The notes: a model not told the origin generated them from the letters alone. Counted from the first letter of the stretch, positions 1-9,563 are shown. The stretch is DNA of 64,000 bases from Paraeggerthella hongkongensis (GCF_003726035.1 NZ_QICD01000002.1:1-64000); one strand, 5' to 3'. Translations and numbers: made by a program.

Positions 1-9
1 TCAAGTCGT

Positions 10-121
10 AACCGGACACACATTCCTGCCGGGCGGTTAAAAAGCGGCCAGAAATTTAAAACCCGATTTTCCGGTGGTTCATCAGGGTATATGCACAAAA
101 CCAGACACACATTTCTGCCTA
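10..121. repeat. Direct repeat pair, possible insertion-sequence end
   Basis: Two nearly identical 20-mers lie 91 bp apart: ACCGGACACACATTCCTGCC at 10-29 and ACCAGACACACATTTCTGCC at 101-120. Multiple short direct repeats near the terminus are known for IS21-family elements, so this may be the end of an element that lies to the left of the window. No transposase is visible, so the assignment is an inference. Confidence 0.35.
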
Positions 122-198
122 TAACCCGGATCGGGGCGGTCCTCCTCGATTCTCTTCCCGTAGAATCGTCCGACTTTCTTCTCGTAGAATCCTTCCAT
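82..198 (-). pseudogene. Possible truncated gene start, 38 codons
   Basis: On the minus strand an ATG at 198 is preceded by AAGGAG at good spacing. The first 20 or so codons, beginning MEGFYEKKVGRFYGK, look like an ordinary protein start. The frame then runs into the repeat that may be an insertion-sequence end and stops at 82. It lies downstream of, and codirectional with, the AraC-type regulator. It could be the 5' remnant of a gene cut by an insertion, or an intact very small protein. I do not recognise the sequence. Confidence 0.3.
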
Positions 199-341
199 GA
201 CGGTCTCCTTCGGATAGGCTCGTTCTCGGAGGCTGCGGGGATCGGAGGCGCTGCTTCGTCGATGCGGGCAAGGCTGGCTGTTGGTCCAAGATCGCGACGG
301 CGGATCGTGGGCCGGTCGTTTTCGAGCGGCGCCCGAACCTC

Positions 342-1304
342 TTAGCTGCTCATCCTGGACGAGCCCTTCAGCGCCTTGCGCACCTGCCCCGGGGGAGTGC
401 CCAGGAATTTGGCGAACGCGTCGTAGAGGCTCTTCGCGCTTCCGAAGCCTACCCGGCGGGCAACTTCGGGAATGGGCGCGTCCGAGTCCGCCAGCATGAA
501 GGAGGCTTCTTGCACGCGGACGCTCAAGACAAGTTCGTGCACGGTTAATCCCGTCAAGAGAAGGAAGCCCTCCTGCAGTTTGTTGCGGTTCAGGTTGAAT
601 CTCTCGCAGATATCCTGAATGCGAAGGTCTTCGCGGTAGTTCATCTTGGCAAACATGACAGCTGACCTTAGATGTTCGACTTCCTCCTTAGGTTTGCCTG
701 GCCAGGCTCGTGCGGCGCCGTCTTGCAAAAGAGCCACGGCTTCAAGCGCCTTCGCTTCCAAGTAGATCGTTCCGAAAGGAGCGTGCAAGGGGAAGTGTCC
801 CAGCTGCTTGGCCAAGACGGCGATCCTTGGATCGGCGGTTCTTCCCGGACGGGCACCGGTTGCCGTATCGGCCATCCGCTCTCCGAGGAAGCCGGGAACG
901 CGTTCTCGGAGGAACCGCTCTCTTATCACGAGGGATCCTTTGCGAAACCTCGTTCCCGACGGAAACACTCGCAGGGCCTTTCGATCTCCGAGGTTGACGT
1001 GGCAGTTCGCCCCTCGCTCGACCTTGAGGCGCCGACCATCGGGGCTTTTTGAGTCCGCTGCATCCAAATTGACGCTTATCTCGACGTAGGGCTCCTCGAC
1101 CGAAAAGAAAAACGCCATGTCCGACGAGTAGCAAAAATCCATTTCAAGGTAGCAGACGCTCTCGACGTTTCCGAAGACCCTGATGTTGCCGTGCCCTGCT
1201 TCGTCGCCCAGGCGGCAGTCGTAGCCTTCTCCGATGCTGGTCTTGCTCCATTCCGGCCCTTCGAACAGGCGCAGGTACCCTTCGATTGAATCTATGCGGA
1301 CCAC
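342..1304 (-). CDS. AraC-family transcriptional regulator
   Basis: A 320-residue protein. The last ~100 residues form the double helix-turn-helix of the AraC/XylS family, with the typical second-helix stretch IPEVARRVGFGSAKSLYDAF and the closing GTPPGQVRK. The N-terminal ~200 residues are an unrecognised ligand-sensing region. GTG is the probable start, preceded by GGGAGGAC. The gene diverges from the ECF/ABC transporter operon, so it probably controls it, much as the AraC-type YbtA controls the YbtPQ importer genes in Yersinia. The effector is unknown. Confidence 0.88.
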   Translation of the reverse strand: MVRIDSIEGYLRLFEGPEWSKTSIGEGYDCRLGDEAGHGNIRVFGNVESVCYLEMDFCYSSDMAFFFSVEEPYVEISVNLDAADSKSPDGRRLKVERGANCHVNLGDRKALRVFPSGTRFRKGSLVIRERFLRERVPGFLGERMADTATGARPGRTADPRIAVLAKQLGHFPLHAPFGTIYLEAKALEAVALLQDGAARAWPGKPKEEVEHLRSAVMFAKMNYREDLRIQDICERFNLNRNKLQEGFLLLTGLTVHELVLSVRVQEASFMLADSDAPIPEVARRVGFGSAKSLYDAFAKFLGTPPGQVRKALKGSSRMSS

Positions 1305-1431
1305 AGCGTCCTCCCTTCTTCACCTATTGTCACGAATCGTTTTCCGTTTTCGGCAGGATCCGACCTGCTCCGATGGGCGGGGCGCGGTCGAAGCGCCTCC
1401 TCGCCCTCACCGGAAAGCACGGGGAATTTCC

Positions 1432-1459
1432 TTGCTATCCAACGGTCCTTCGATATAGT
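1432..1459 (+). promoter_or_regulatory. Probable promoter of the ECF/ABC transporter operon
   Basis: TTGCTA at 1432-1437 and TATAGT at 1454-1459 are separated by 16 bp, a good fit to a housekeeping sigma promoter. It sits about 48 bp upstream of the first operon gene, in the region divergent from the AraC gene. AGAAAGGGG further down is the likely ribosome binding site. Confidence 0.55.
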
Positions 1460-1506
1460 AGCGATGTTTACTGCGTCTAACTTCTATAGAGAAAGGGGCC
1501 CATCGT

Positions 1507-2124
1507 ATGAACAAAATGGACCTGAAGCAATTCTTCATCACGATCCTGCTCAGCATCGTGATGTTCGCGATCTACCTCGTTGGCATTCTGCCCGTCTTCG
1601 CCAATCAACAGCTGAGCATCGTGTTCCATGCCGGCATCACCGCCCTTGTCTGCGGGCCCGTGTTCGTCTTGATGCTGGCGAAGTCCAAGGCTCCCGGAAC
1701 GCTGTTTATTTTCAGCGCCTTGTTCGCTCTGTTCTATTTGGCGGTCGGAAACGCTTATCTGTGCGTGTTCATGCTGGTCGTGGGCTTCGTTTGCGAGCTT
1801 GCAATGTTGAAGGGCGGCTACGCTTCCAAAATTCGCCCGGTACTCCCGTACTTCCTTGTGTGGGCGGCGGTCGGGCTCAAGAACATCTTCATGTTCGGCT
1901 TGTTCCGCGATGCCGTCCTGGAAACCTACTTGAAAACGGGGATGGACGAGCAGGCTGCGCAAGCGGCGATCCAGAATGCTTCGTCGGTCGTGATGTCCGT
2001 TCCTTTGAACCTCGCGGGGCTCGCAATGGTGGCGATCGGCGCTTCCTTGGGTTGCTGGATCGGCAGAAAGGCGCTCGAGAAGCACTTCTTCTCGGCGGGC
2101 GTTGCTGCAAGCGATGAGCGCTAG
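1507..2124 (+). CDS. ECF transporter substrate-binding (S) component, MptD/Trep_Strep type
   Basis: A 205-residue, almost wholly hydrophobic protein with about six membrane segments and the length of an ECF S component. Its overall pattern matches the MptD (Trep_Strep) family of putative S components. It would bind the substrate in the membrane and dock on the T component encoded next. The stop overlaps the start of the T gene by 11 bp, which suggests translational coupling. The substrate is not established. The two exporter-type ABC genes downstream suggest a metal chelate or siderophore, but this is inference. Confidence 0.8.
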   Translation: MNKMDLKQFFITILLSIVMFAIYLVGILPVFANQQLSIVFHAGITALVCGPVFVLMLAKSKAPGTLFIFSALFALFYLAVGNAYLCVFMLVVGFVCELAMLKGGYASKIRPVLPYFLVWAAVGLKNIFMFGLFRDAVLETYLKTGMDEQAAQAAIQNASSVVMSVPLNLAGLAMVAIGASLGCWIGRKALEKHFFSAGVAASDER

Positions 2125-2836
2125 GGGCAGGTCGACGACGCTCGATGCGAGGATTATTCTTTTGGCCGGCCTTCTTGATGCGGTCGCGCTTCCTTTCGTT
2201 CATCGACTGGAGGAGGTAGCGTTCCTAGCAGTGCTGTCGTGCGCGTCGTTGATGCTGGAAGGGCACTTCAAGCGAGCCGGGATTCTGATTGCTCAGTTCG
2301 TCGGATGCGAGGCCCTTGCCTGTGCGGGAGCCCTTGTCGTGGCTAACGTACCCGCGTCGGCTTTGGGCGCGACGCTGACCGCTGCCGGAGTGCTGGGCGA
2401 GAGGGCCGTTCCTATCCTCGGGTACGTGTTCGTGCTGTCGCGGATCGGCAGCGGCGAGCTCGTGTCTGTGTTGATACGCGCAAAGGTCCCTCAACCGGTG
2501 GCTATCGGGCTTGCGAGCCTGCTTCGGTTCGTTCCGGCTCTCGGCCAGACTTTCACAGCTATGCGTCGAGCCTCTTTGTTCAGAGGCGACGGCTTCCGGG
2601 CAAAGAGCTTGGCAAGACATCCGGCCAAAAGCTCTCAGAACTATTTGCTGCCGTTCCTGGCCCGTCTTTCCTGCGTGGCCGACGATCTAGCTGCCGCCCT
2701 ATGCGCACGAGGGGTGGGGATGGGCGGCGCCGTGACGACGGACGTGCGGGATCTTCGCGCTAAGCCTCGGGATTTGGCGGCCCTCGCGGCGCTTGCTTTT
2801 TCATACGGCGCAATGTTGGTCTGGAGGTCTCTATGA
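2114..2836 (+). CDS. ECF transporter transmembrane (T) component, EcfT-like
   Basis: A 240-residue membrane protein of the CbiQ/EcfT type. The cytoplasmic coupling region contains A-R-A-type helices such as RASLFRGDGF and ALCARGVG, which in this family contact the ATPase subunits. I chose ATG 2114 rather than the upstream TTG at 2102, because it gives the usual short overlap with the S gene. Its stop overlaps the ATPase start in ATGA. It would form the energy-coupling scaffold of the ECF module. Confidence 0.82.
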   Translation: MSARGRSTTLDARIILLAGLLDAVALPFVHRLEEVAFLAVLSCASLMLEGHFKRAGILIAQFVGCEALACAGALVVANVPASALGATLTAAGVLGERAVPILGYVFVLSRIGSGELVSVLIRAKVPQPVAIGLASLLRFVPALGQTFTAMRRASLFRGDGFRAKSLARHPAKSSQNYLLPFLARLSCVADDLAAALCARGVGMGGAVTTDVRDLRAKPRDLAALAALAFSYGAMLVWRSL

Positions 2837-4212
2837 AGCTCGATTCCGTGTCTTTTTGCTACGAAGGCCGACGGAAGCCGGCCCTGGAGCGCATTCGCCT
2901 GCGCGCGGATCCCGGAGAGTTCGTTTTGCTGTGCGGGCCGAGCGGATGCGGGAAGACCACGCTGACCCGCGTTTTGAATGGATTGTGCCCGGAGTTCTAC
3001 CCTGGAAGGCTTGTCGGGGGCTATGTCTTGGGCGAGACGGATATGACGGCTCTTTCCATCAAGGAAAAGTCGAGCATGGTCGGCAGCGTATTCCAAGATC
3101 CCGAAACTCAGTTTTTCGCCACCCGAGGCTACGACGAAATAGTGTTCGGATCCGAACAGCGCGCCGTGTCGGCTGGCCGGATCAGGGCTCGGCTGGAAGA
3201 ACTGAATCGACTTCTACGGCTCGAGTCCTTGTACGGGAAGGATCTGTTCTCCATGTCGTCCGGCGAGAAACAGAAGATTGCCGTCGCGTCCGCGTGCATG
3301 CTTTCTCCTCGGATGCTGGTGCTCGACGAGCCTTCGGCGAACCTCGATACTCAAAGCGCTTTGAAGTTGGGGACGATTCTGGCGGGCTTGAAGGAGGCGG
3401 GCGTTTCCATCGTCCTGTCCGAGCATCGCGCGCATTACGTGAAAGGCGTTTTCGACCGGGCGCTCTACATCGAAGGCGGGAGGGTTCTCGAGGACTTTGC
3501 GGCAAGGGACGCTCTGGCGTTGAGCGGCGACGAGCTTGCAGACAGGGGCTTGCGCCCTTTCGAGGCTCCCGCATTGAGGCCCTTGCAGGATCCTTCGGCG
3601 TACGACGGCCCGTCTTTTTGCAAGACGGAGGCTCTCGGCTTTTCGTACGGCTCCGCTCGTGTTCTAGAGGGGTTGGATCTGACCATTCCCCAGGGAAGGG
3701 TAACGGTTGTTCTCGGAGGCAACGGCGCGGGAAAGACGACGTTGCTGCGGGTGCTTTCCGGATTGCTCGAGCCTTCTTCGGGCGCGATCGCCTTTCGCGG
3801 ACGATCTCTGTCCAGGCGCGCGCGTATCGGGCAGTCCTTTTTGCTGGAGCAGAACGGGAGCAACCAGATTTTTTCGAATCGGGTCGAAAGGGAGTTCTTG
3901 ATCGACGTCCCCGGGCAAAGCGCTCGGGACATCCGGCGGACTTTGGAAGACTTGGGGCTTTGGGAGAAAAGGGATCTGCATCCGCTTCGCCTTTCCGGTG
4001 GAGAGAAGCAGCGTCTTCTGGTCGGCGTGAGCTCTCTTTCGGCCAAGAAGCTGCTCTTGCTGGACGAGCCTACCAGCGGGCTGGACGCGGCGAACGCTCG
4101 TCGGGTGTCGGCCCTGCTCCGTCGCAACGCCCAGCAAGGGCAGACCGTGGTTATCGCTACGCACGACGTGGAGTTCGCTAACAGGACGGCCGATTTCGCG
4201 ATCAGGCTGTGA
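2833..4212 (+). CDS. ECF transporter ATPase with two fused ABC domains
   Basis: A 459-residue protein holding two complete nucleotide-binding domains. Domain 1 has Walker A GPSGCGKTTL, signature SSGEKQK and Walker B LVLDEPSAN. Domain 2 has Walker A GGNGAGKTTL, signature LSGGEKQR and Walker B LLLLDEPTSG. It therefore replaces the usual EcfA/EcfA' pair with one chain. With the two preceding genes it makes a complete ECF importer. It starts inside the stop of the T gene (ATGA). Confidence 0.9.
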   Translation: MKLDSVSFCYEGRRKPALERIRLRADPGEFVLLCGPSGCGKTTLTRVLNGLCPEFYPGRLVGGYVLGETDMTALSIKEKSSMVGSVFQDPETQFFATRGYDEIVFGSEQRAVSAGRIRARLEELNRLLRLESLYGKDLFSMSSGEKQKIAVASACMLSPRMLVLDEPSANLDTQSALKLGTILAGLKEAGVSIVLSEHRAHYVKGVFDRALYIEGGRVLEDFAARDALALSGDELADRGLRPFEAPALRPLQDPSAYDGPSFCKTEALGFSYGSARVLEGLDLTIPQGRVTVVLGGNGAGKTTLLRVLSGLLEPSSGAIAFRGRSLSRRARIGQSFLLEQNGSNQIFSNRVEREFLIDVPGQSARDIRRTLEDLGLWEKRDLHPLRLSGGEKQRLLVGVSSLSAKKLLLLDEPTSGLDAANARRVSALLRRNAQQGQTVVIATHDVEFANRTADFAIRL

Positions 4213-4276
4213 AGTGCGCCCGACGGGATCTCTCGTTCCCCGGTTATTCGAAGAGTCGCTTCAACTAGGAGGATCC

Positions 4277-6106
4277 ATGAACAAGGAAAAGACCGCGCCG
4301 AAAACTGGCTTGAGACGCCTTATGCAGCTTGCGGGGGATCGCAAAGGGCAGCTCGCGCTTGCTTGCGTCCTGAGCTCGCTGGCCGCCGCCGCACGGCTGG
4401 TTCCGTTCTTCACGATCTACGAGCTGATGAGATTGATTTTGCAGCATTACGGAAATCCGACGGCCATCCCTTCGGATGCCGCGCTGTGGCTGACGGGGGC
4501 GACGGCTGCTTCGGCTGCCGCCTACGCCGGCTTCGGTTTCGCGGCCGGGGCCCTTTCCCATCGGGCGGCTTACGACGTTCTCTACGAGATCCGCATGCGG
4601 CTCGTGGAGAAGCTGGCGCGCCTCCCATCGGGCTATTTCGCCAATTCCACGCAAGGCTCCCTCAAGAAGGTCGTGCACGACGACGTGGAGAAGATCGAGG
4701 AGTTCATAGCGCACGGCATCACGGATACGGTCGCCGCCGTGGTCTTGCCGCTCCTCACGCTGGCTTTCCTGCTCGCCATGGACTGGCGGCTGGCTCTTTG
4801 CACGGTTCTTCCGCTTGCCTTCGGCGTAGCCGTGCTGGCATCGGGCCTCAGGAATCCTGAAAACGCTCGTGCCCAAGCGGCCATGCACGAAACGAGAAGG
4901 TCCATGAGCAGCTTGATCGTGGAGTACGTTCACGGCATGCAGGTGATCAAGGCGTACGATCGCGATCGAGTTGCCCTAGGGCGACTCGAGGCGAGTATAG
5001 ACGGAGCCTGCGCGGCCACCGAGCATGCTGCGCGATTCTTCGCCCCCCGCATGGGCGCGTACTTTTCATCCATGGGATCTCAGCTGCTGCTCTTGTTGCC
5101 GGCGGGCCTCGTCGTCGCCTCGAGCGCGCGCTCGTACGTCGACTTCCTTCCCTTGCTGCTGCTTTTCTTTCTCGTGGGATCCGGCCTCAAGGAGCCTTTG
5201 GAGAACATGATGTCGCTAGCTCTTTCCACGAAGAGCATAGCTTTTTGCGTGGCGCGCATCGACGAGGTTTTAGCCGAGGAAGAAGTGGCTGCTCCCGAGC
5301 ATCCTGCAAAGCCCGACGGATGCGACGTCGTTTTCGACGACGTGAGCTTTTCCTACGTTGGCAACGGGTCCCTAGCCTTGGACGGCGTCAGCTTCTCGCT
5401 GCGCTCAGGGACGGTTACTGGCCTGGTGGGACCGTCGGGAGCCGGCAAGTCGACCGTTGCCCAGCTGCTGCTGCGGTTCAACGATGTTCGGTCCGGCAGC
5501 ATCTTCATCGGGGGAGCGGATATCAAAGAGATGGCCCCCTCCGACCTGTCCGACCTTGTTGGCTGCGTCCTGCAAACGCCGATGATGTTTCACGATACGG
5601 TGGAGGGCAACGTTCGCATGGGCAACGAGGGTGCGGATCGGGCCGACGTGGAAGCGGCGTGCCGAGCTGCTTGCATTCACGACGTCATCGAGGCGCTTCC
5701 GATGGGGTACGACACGTTGCTTGGAAGCGGAGGATCCTTCCTATCCGGCGGGGAGATGCAGCGCATCGCTATCGCGCGCGTGTTCCTCAAAGATCCTCCA
5801 ATCGTCGTTTTGGACGAGGCTACGGCCCATGCCGATGCCGAAAGCGAGGCATTGGTGCAGAAGGCGTTCGCCAGGATGGCCGTAGGCAAAACCGTGCTGG
5901 TGATCGCCCATCGACTCAAGACTGTCGAGCGCGCCGATCAGATTCTCGTTCTAGACGGCGGGCGCCTGTCCGCCGCCGGATCCCATGAGGGCTTGCTGGA
6001 GACTTGCCCGACCTACCGCTTGATGGCGGATGCCGATCGAAGCCGCGATACGTGGAGCATGAGGCAAGGCTCGGGCTCCGAAGGGAAGGAGGCGCGCCAT
6101 GTCTAG
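4277..6106 (+). CDS. ABC half-transporter, exporter fold (membrane plus ATPase), first of a pair
   Basis: A 609-residue protein: an N-terminal six-helix membrane domain, then an ATPase domain with Walker A GPSGAGKSTV, signature LSGGEMQRI and Walker B IVVLDEATAH. ATG 4277 is the start, because AGGAGG stands just upstream. The 3' end overlaps the next ABC gene by 8 bp, and the two probably form a heterodimer. Pairs with this fold beside an AraC regulator include the siderophore importers YbtPQ, and IrtAB shows the same fold can import. Import here is therefore possible, though export cannot be excluded. Confidence 0.85.
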   Translation: MNKEKTAPKTGLRRLMQLAGDRKGQLALACVLSSLAAAARLVPFFTIYELMRLILQHYGNPTAIPSDAALWLTGATAASAAAYAGFGFAAGALSHRAAYDVLYEIRMRLVEKLARLPSGYFANSTQGSLKKVVHDDVEKIEEFIAHGITDTVAAVVLPLLTLAFLLAMDWRLALCTVLPLAFGVAVLASGLRNPENARAQAAMHETRRSMSSLIVEYVHGMQVIKAYDRDRVALGRLEASIDGACAATEHAARFFAPRMGAYFSSMGSQLLLLLPAGLVVASSARSYVDFLPLLLLFFLVGSGLKEPLENMMSLALSTKSIAFCVARIDEVLAEEEVAAPEHPAKPDGCDVVFDDVSFSYVGNGSLALDGVSFSLRSGTVTGLVGPSGAGKSTVAQLLLRFNDVRSGSIFIGGADIKEMAPSDLSDLVGCVLQTPMMFHDTVEGNVRMGNEGADRADVEAACRAACIHDVIEALPMGYDTLLGSGGSFLSGGEMQRIAIARVFLKDPPIVVLDEATAHADAESEALVQKAFARMAVGKTVLVIAHRLKTVERADQILVLDGGRLSAAGSHEGLLETCPTYRLMADADRSRDTWSMRQGSGSEGKEARHV

Positions 6107-7853
6107 GTTCGGATCCTGGTTCTCGAAGGTAACGCTGGGCAATCCGGGGAAATGCGCGAAGATGAGCCTGTGGCTGGTGTTCGATAACTACATCGCGGCG
6201 ATCCCCTACGCAGTTATGCTTGCCGCGATTGCTCTGTTCCTCGTTCCCGTAGAGGATCCTGGGCGGGCTCTGCCCGTGGCCCAGATCGCTGTCCTGTGCG
6301 TCGTTCTCGCTGTTCACGCACTGGGATACTATTTTGTGGCGCGTAAAAGCTACATGGTCTCCACCGCCGAGTTCGCCCAGGTCATTCGCCGGTCGCGCAG
6401 GTCCATGGCCGAGCAGCTGCGACGTCTGCCCATGGGGTTCTACAGCGGGCGCGATGCCGGGGATCTGGTCACGGTTTTACTGAGGGATTTCGGAGTCGTG
6501 GAAGCCAACAACGACACCGTCATCCCGAAAGCGGCGGTGGTGATCGCAAGGACAAGCGCGGTCTTGGTTGCGTTTTCCGTGTTCGACTGGCGCATGACGA
6601 TGGCTGCCTTTTCGGTCATCCCCTTATCGGTTCCCTTCGCCGTCGCTGCATATCGTCGGCTGAGCAGGACGAACGAAGGCTTGCTTGCCGCGCAGCAGGA
6701 CAATTCCTCGCGTATTTTGGAATACGTGGAGGGCATGCAAACCCTGAAGGCGTTCAATCACGAAGGAACGATGTACCGTAGCCTGCAAGCTTCGTGCAAC
6801 GATCTGAGGCGGCTATGCATCGAGGCGGAGAAGGCTAGCGTTTCCGTCAGCATGCTGGCCCGCGGCGTGCTCAATGCGGGAAGCGCTGTGGCAATGGCCG
6901 TCGGGCTTCGGCTTTTGTCGGAAGGAAGCCTCTCTCCGTTTGCGTTCATGGTGTTCCTCCTTCTTGCTTTGAGCTTGTATGGTCCCATTATGAGTTTCAT
7001 GATGATGCTGGTGAACATCACGCAGCTGGATCGCTGCGCCGGTCGCGTGGACGAGATCATGCGTGAAAAGCCGCTCCCGAGTTCGAGTGAACCCGAGGTG
7101 CCGGATGACGGCGGCATACGGTTTGAAGACGTTAGCTTCGGTTACGGGAGCGAGGACGTTCTGCACGGGGTCTCTTTCGATATTCCGAACAAAGGCTTGA
7201 CGGCTCTCGTCGGTCCTTCGGGCAGCGGGAAGAGCACCGTCGTGCGACTGATGGCACGATTCTGGGATGTCGGGTCGGGACGCATTGTTCTCGGAGGCGC
7301 ACAGCTGAGCAATGTGGCTCCGGAGGAGGCGCTGCGCCATGTGAGCGTAGTGTTTCAGGAGACGTATCTGTTCAACGACACTGTCGAGGCCAACGTGCGC
7401 ATCGGGAAGGCCGATGCTTCTCGCGAAGAGGTGGAGCAAGCGTGCAGGCGGGCCGCTTGCCATGATTTCATCAGCGCGCTGCCCGATGGGTACGAGACCG
7501 TTGTGGGCGAGGCCGGCGCAACGCTGTCTGGAGGGGAGAGGCAGCGCATAAGCATAGCGCGTGCGCTGCTCAAGGACGCTCCCGTGGTGCTTTTGGACGA
7601 GGCGACGGCTTCGCTGGATTCGGAGAACGAGGCTCTGGTTCAGCAGGCTATCGACGCGCTCGTGCGGAACAGGACGGTTGTCGTGATTGCCCATAGGTTG
7701 CGCAGCGTGCTGAACGCCGATCAGATCGTGGTGCTCGACAAGGGACGTGTCGTGCAAACGGGGACCCATGAAGAGCTTGCTGCGGAAGAGGGCCTGTACA
7801 AGAGGCTGTGGGACGCCCAGAGAAAAGCGAGCGCATGGGTTCTTGGCGGGTGA
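6099..7853 (+). CDS. ABC half-transporter, exporter fold, second of a pair
   Basis: A 584-residue membrane-ATPase fusion. The ATPase domain shows Walker A GPSGSGKSTV, signature LSGGERQRI and Walker B VVLLDEATAS. It overlaps the preceding ABC gene and is the last gene of the operon. It is the probable heterodimer partner of the first half-transporter. All catalytic motifs look intact in both. No terminator is obvious in the 100 bp before the convergent diguanylate cyclase gene. Confidence 0.85.
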   Translation: MSRFGSWFSKVTLGNPGKCAKMSLWLVFDNYIAAIPYAVMLAAIALFLVPVEDPGRALPVAQIAVLCVVLAVHALGYYFVARKSYMVSTAEFAQVIRRSRRSMAEQLRRLPMGFYSGRDAGDLVTVLLRDFGVVEANNDTVIPKAAVVIARTSAVLVAFSVFDWRMTMAAFSVIPLSVPFAVAAYRRLSRTNEGLLAAQQDNSSRILEYVEGMQTLKAFNHEGTMYRSLQASCNDLRRLCIEAEKASVSVSMLARGVLNAGSAVAMAVGLRLLSEGSLSPFAFMVFLLLALSLYGPIMSFMMMLVNITQLDRCAGRVDEIMREKPLPSSSEPEVPDDGGIRFEDVSFGYGSEDVLHGVSFDIPNKGLTALVGPSGSGKSTVVRLMARFWDVGSGRIVLGGAQLSNVAPEEALRHVSVVFQETYLFNDTVEANVRIGKADASREEVEQACRRAACHDFISALPDGYETVVGEAGATLSGGERQRISIARALLKDAPVVLLDEATASLDSENEALVQQAIDALVRNRTVVVIAHRLRSVLNADQIVVLDKGRVVQTGTHEELAAEEGLYKRLWDAQRKASAWVLGG

Positions 7854-7953
7854 CGCGCGAGACTCGCCGCTGGACGAAGCGGGGACGGTCGAGGCCAAGC
7901 GGTTTTGCGGGCTGTAGGGCTTCCCCTGTTTCGAACTCTCGCTTTTCGGCCCG

Positions 7954-8814
7954 TCAGGACTGCGGGTCGGCGGGGGCGAGGACCACGCGGCCCTTGCCTT
8001 CCTTGGCGCGGTAGAGGGCTTCGTCGGCGCGCGCTACGAGCTGCTCGATCCCGTCGGCTCCGCAGGCGCCGCCGATGCTGACCGACACCCGAAGGCCCGG
8101 GGTTTCGGGAAACCTCAGCGCCGCGACCTTGCGGCGCGCCTCCTCGAGCCTGCCGGCCAGGGCCGCCGGGAGCATCCCTCGAAACGCTATGACGAACTCG
8201 TCTCCTCCGATGCGGACGAGCGCATCGGAGGGCCTGACCGACGAGGCCAGGGCGGATGCGATCTCCTTCAAGGCGGAATCGCCTGCCGCATGGCCGAACG
8301 AGTCGTTGACCGACTTGAAGTCGTCGACGTCGACGAACGCCGCCGCGTCGAAGCCTTCGAGGCTCTTGATCTGCTCGTCGAAGTATCTCCTGTTGCAGAC
8401 TCCTGTAAGCTGGTCGAGCCAAAGCTTTTTGCTGCAGGCTTCGACCATCTCGAGGAAACAGCTTTTGCCGTCGGCACCGAACAAGGCGTCTTCGCCCACT
8501 TTTCTCACGGTCTCGAGCACGTAGGGCGAGCCGCCGACCTCGACGTACGTGGACACGACGAAGAACGCCTCGTTGTTCGCGATCTCGAACTTGGACGCCT
8601 GTCCCTTGGACGAGAGCGCCCTTGCGGACGTGCAATCGCGACAACGCCGGCTCTTTCCCCAAATTGCGTGACATCGTCCCTCGCACGCGACGAGCCTGCC
8701 GTCCTCTGATACGTCCCAGGCTGCGGCTGCCGACGCGTCGACAAGCCTGGCTACGTCGAACAGCTCTCGCAGACCGGCCATGAAGCCTGGCAGCTGGTTC
8801 TCGGTCAGTTTCAT
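7954..8814 (-). CDS. Diguanylate cyclase (GGDEF) with cysteine-bearing sensory domain
   Basis: A 286-residue soluble protein. Residues ~10-110 form a sensory domain carrying C48, C58 and C61 in the pattern CHAIWGKSRRCRDC, reminiscent of PocR-like domains. Residues ~130-280 form a GGDEF domain with an intact GGDEF at 203-207. The product-inhibition site RPSD (RxxD) stands five residues before it. It should make cyclic di-GMP and be feedback-inhibited. The cysteines suggest a metal, Fe-S or redox input, which is inference. It converges with the ABC transporter operon. Confidence 0.88.
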   Translation of the reverse strand: MKLTENQLPGFMAGLRELFDVARLVDASAAAAWDVSEDGRLVACEGRCHAIWGKSRRCRDCTSARALSSKGQASKFEIANNEAFFVVSTYVEVGGSPYVLETVRKVGEDALFGADGKSCFLEMVEACSKKLWLDQLTGVCNRRYFDEQIKSLEGFDAAAFVDVDDFKSVNDSFGHAAGDSALKEIASALASSVRPSDALVRIGGDEFVIAFRGMLPAALAGRLEEARRKVAALRFPETPGLRVSVSIGGACGADGIEQLVARADEALYRAKEGKGRVVLAPADPQS

Positions 8815-9563
8815 GGAGACCCCTCTTTCCCGGATGAAGGCGCACGCGAGCCGTGCGGGCGGCCGTTTCCTTTGCGCGCGCCGAGGCGGCCGACAAGCGA
8901 TGGCGCGCGGCTTTTAGATTCCCGCAACCTGCGGAAAAGACGCTGCCTATCGCTGGACGATATAAGTTAGCCAAATCTAATTAAAGTAGATCCAAGGTAG
9001 TCGAAGCTCGGTTCACGCCGGGCGGATCCATGAATTCTCCATCGCGAAGGCATGAATGGCCTGTCTTCGCCGGCCGTTCGGGGCGAGGGGCCTCTTCAAC
9101 CCGAGTCTGAGAGAGGGTCTCAACAGGGTGCGCTTTGCCTGTCGCGTACGCAGCGGCCGGCCTGGGACATGGGCGCGCTGTTCGGCTTGGGTGCGCAGGA
9201 GGTGCGGTACGTCCAGGACGCGGAGCGCTTGCTTGGCTTCGCCGGCTGCTCGGCCGCGTCGCAGGGTGACTCTTAGCTTCACTGAACCGCCCGGAAGCAG
9301 CCAGCCCGTTTGCCGGATTTGCCACGCCCCTTTACCGGACGGCCATCCCGAAGCTGTTCCGGAAGAGGAGCTCGCTTGCGCGTCGAGTACGTGCGAAGAG
9401 CGCGCTCGGTGTACGATATCGGCATGAACGTGCGCAAACATCAAGCATCGAGCATCACCGGACAACGGCAGGCGCCGTGTCGTATTTCAGGGACTCGGCA
9501 CGGCGCTGCTTCAGCTGCAGCGGTTGCGCCCTTGCATTCGTTGCGTAGTTCGAGGTTTTAAGC
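8815..9563. other. Intergenic region without a supported gene
   Basis: About 750 bp with several overlapping open frames on both strands, none with a recognisable domain or a convincing ribosome binding site. The frames are rich in Arg, Pro and Ser, as expected for non-coding GC-rich DNA. An AT-rich patch near 8965-9000 may hold the promoter of the cyclase gene. The region could contain the decayed remains of a gene, but I cannot identify it. Confidence 0.4.

Noticed and set aside
8981-9561. Several 70-150-codon frames on both strands
   Set aside because: They overlap one another, lack ribosome binding sites and show no family resemblance. A decayed gene is possible, but none can be named.
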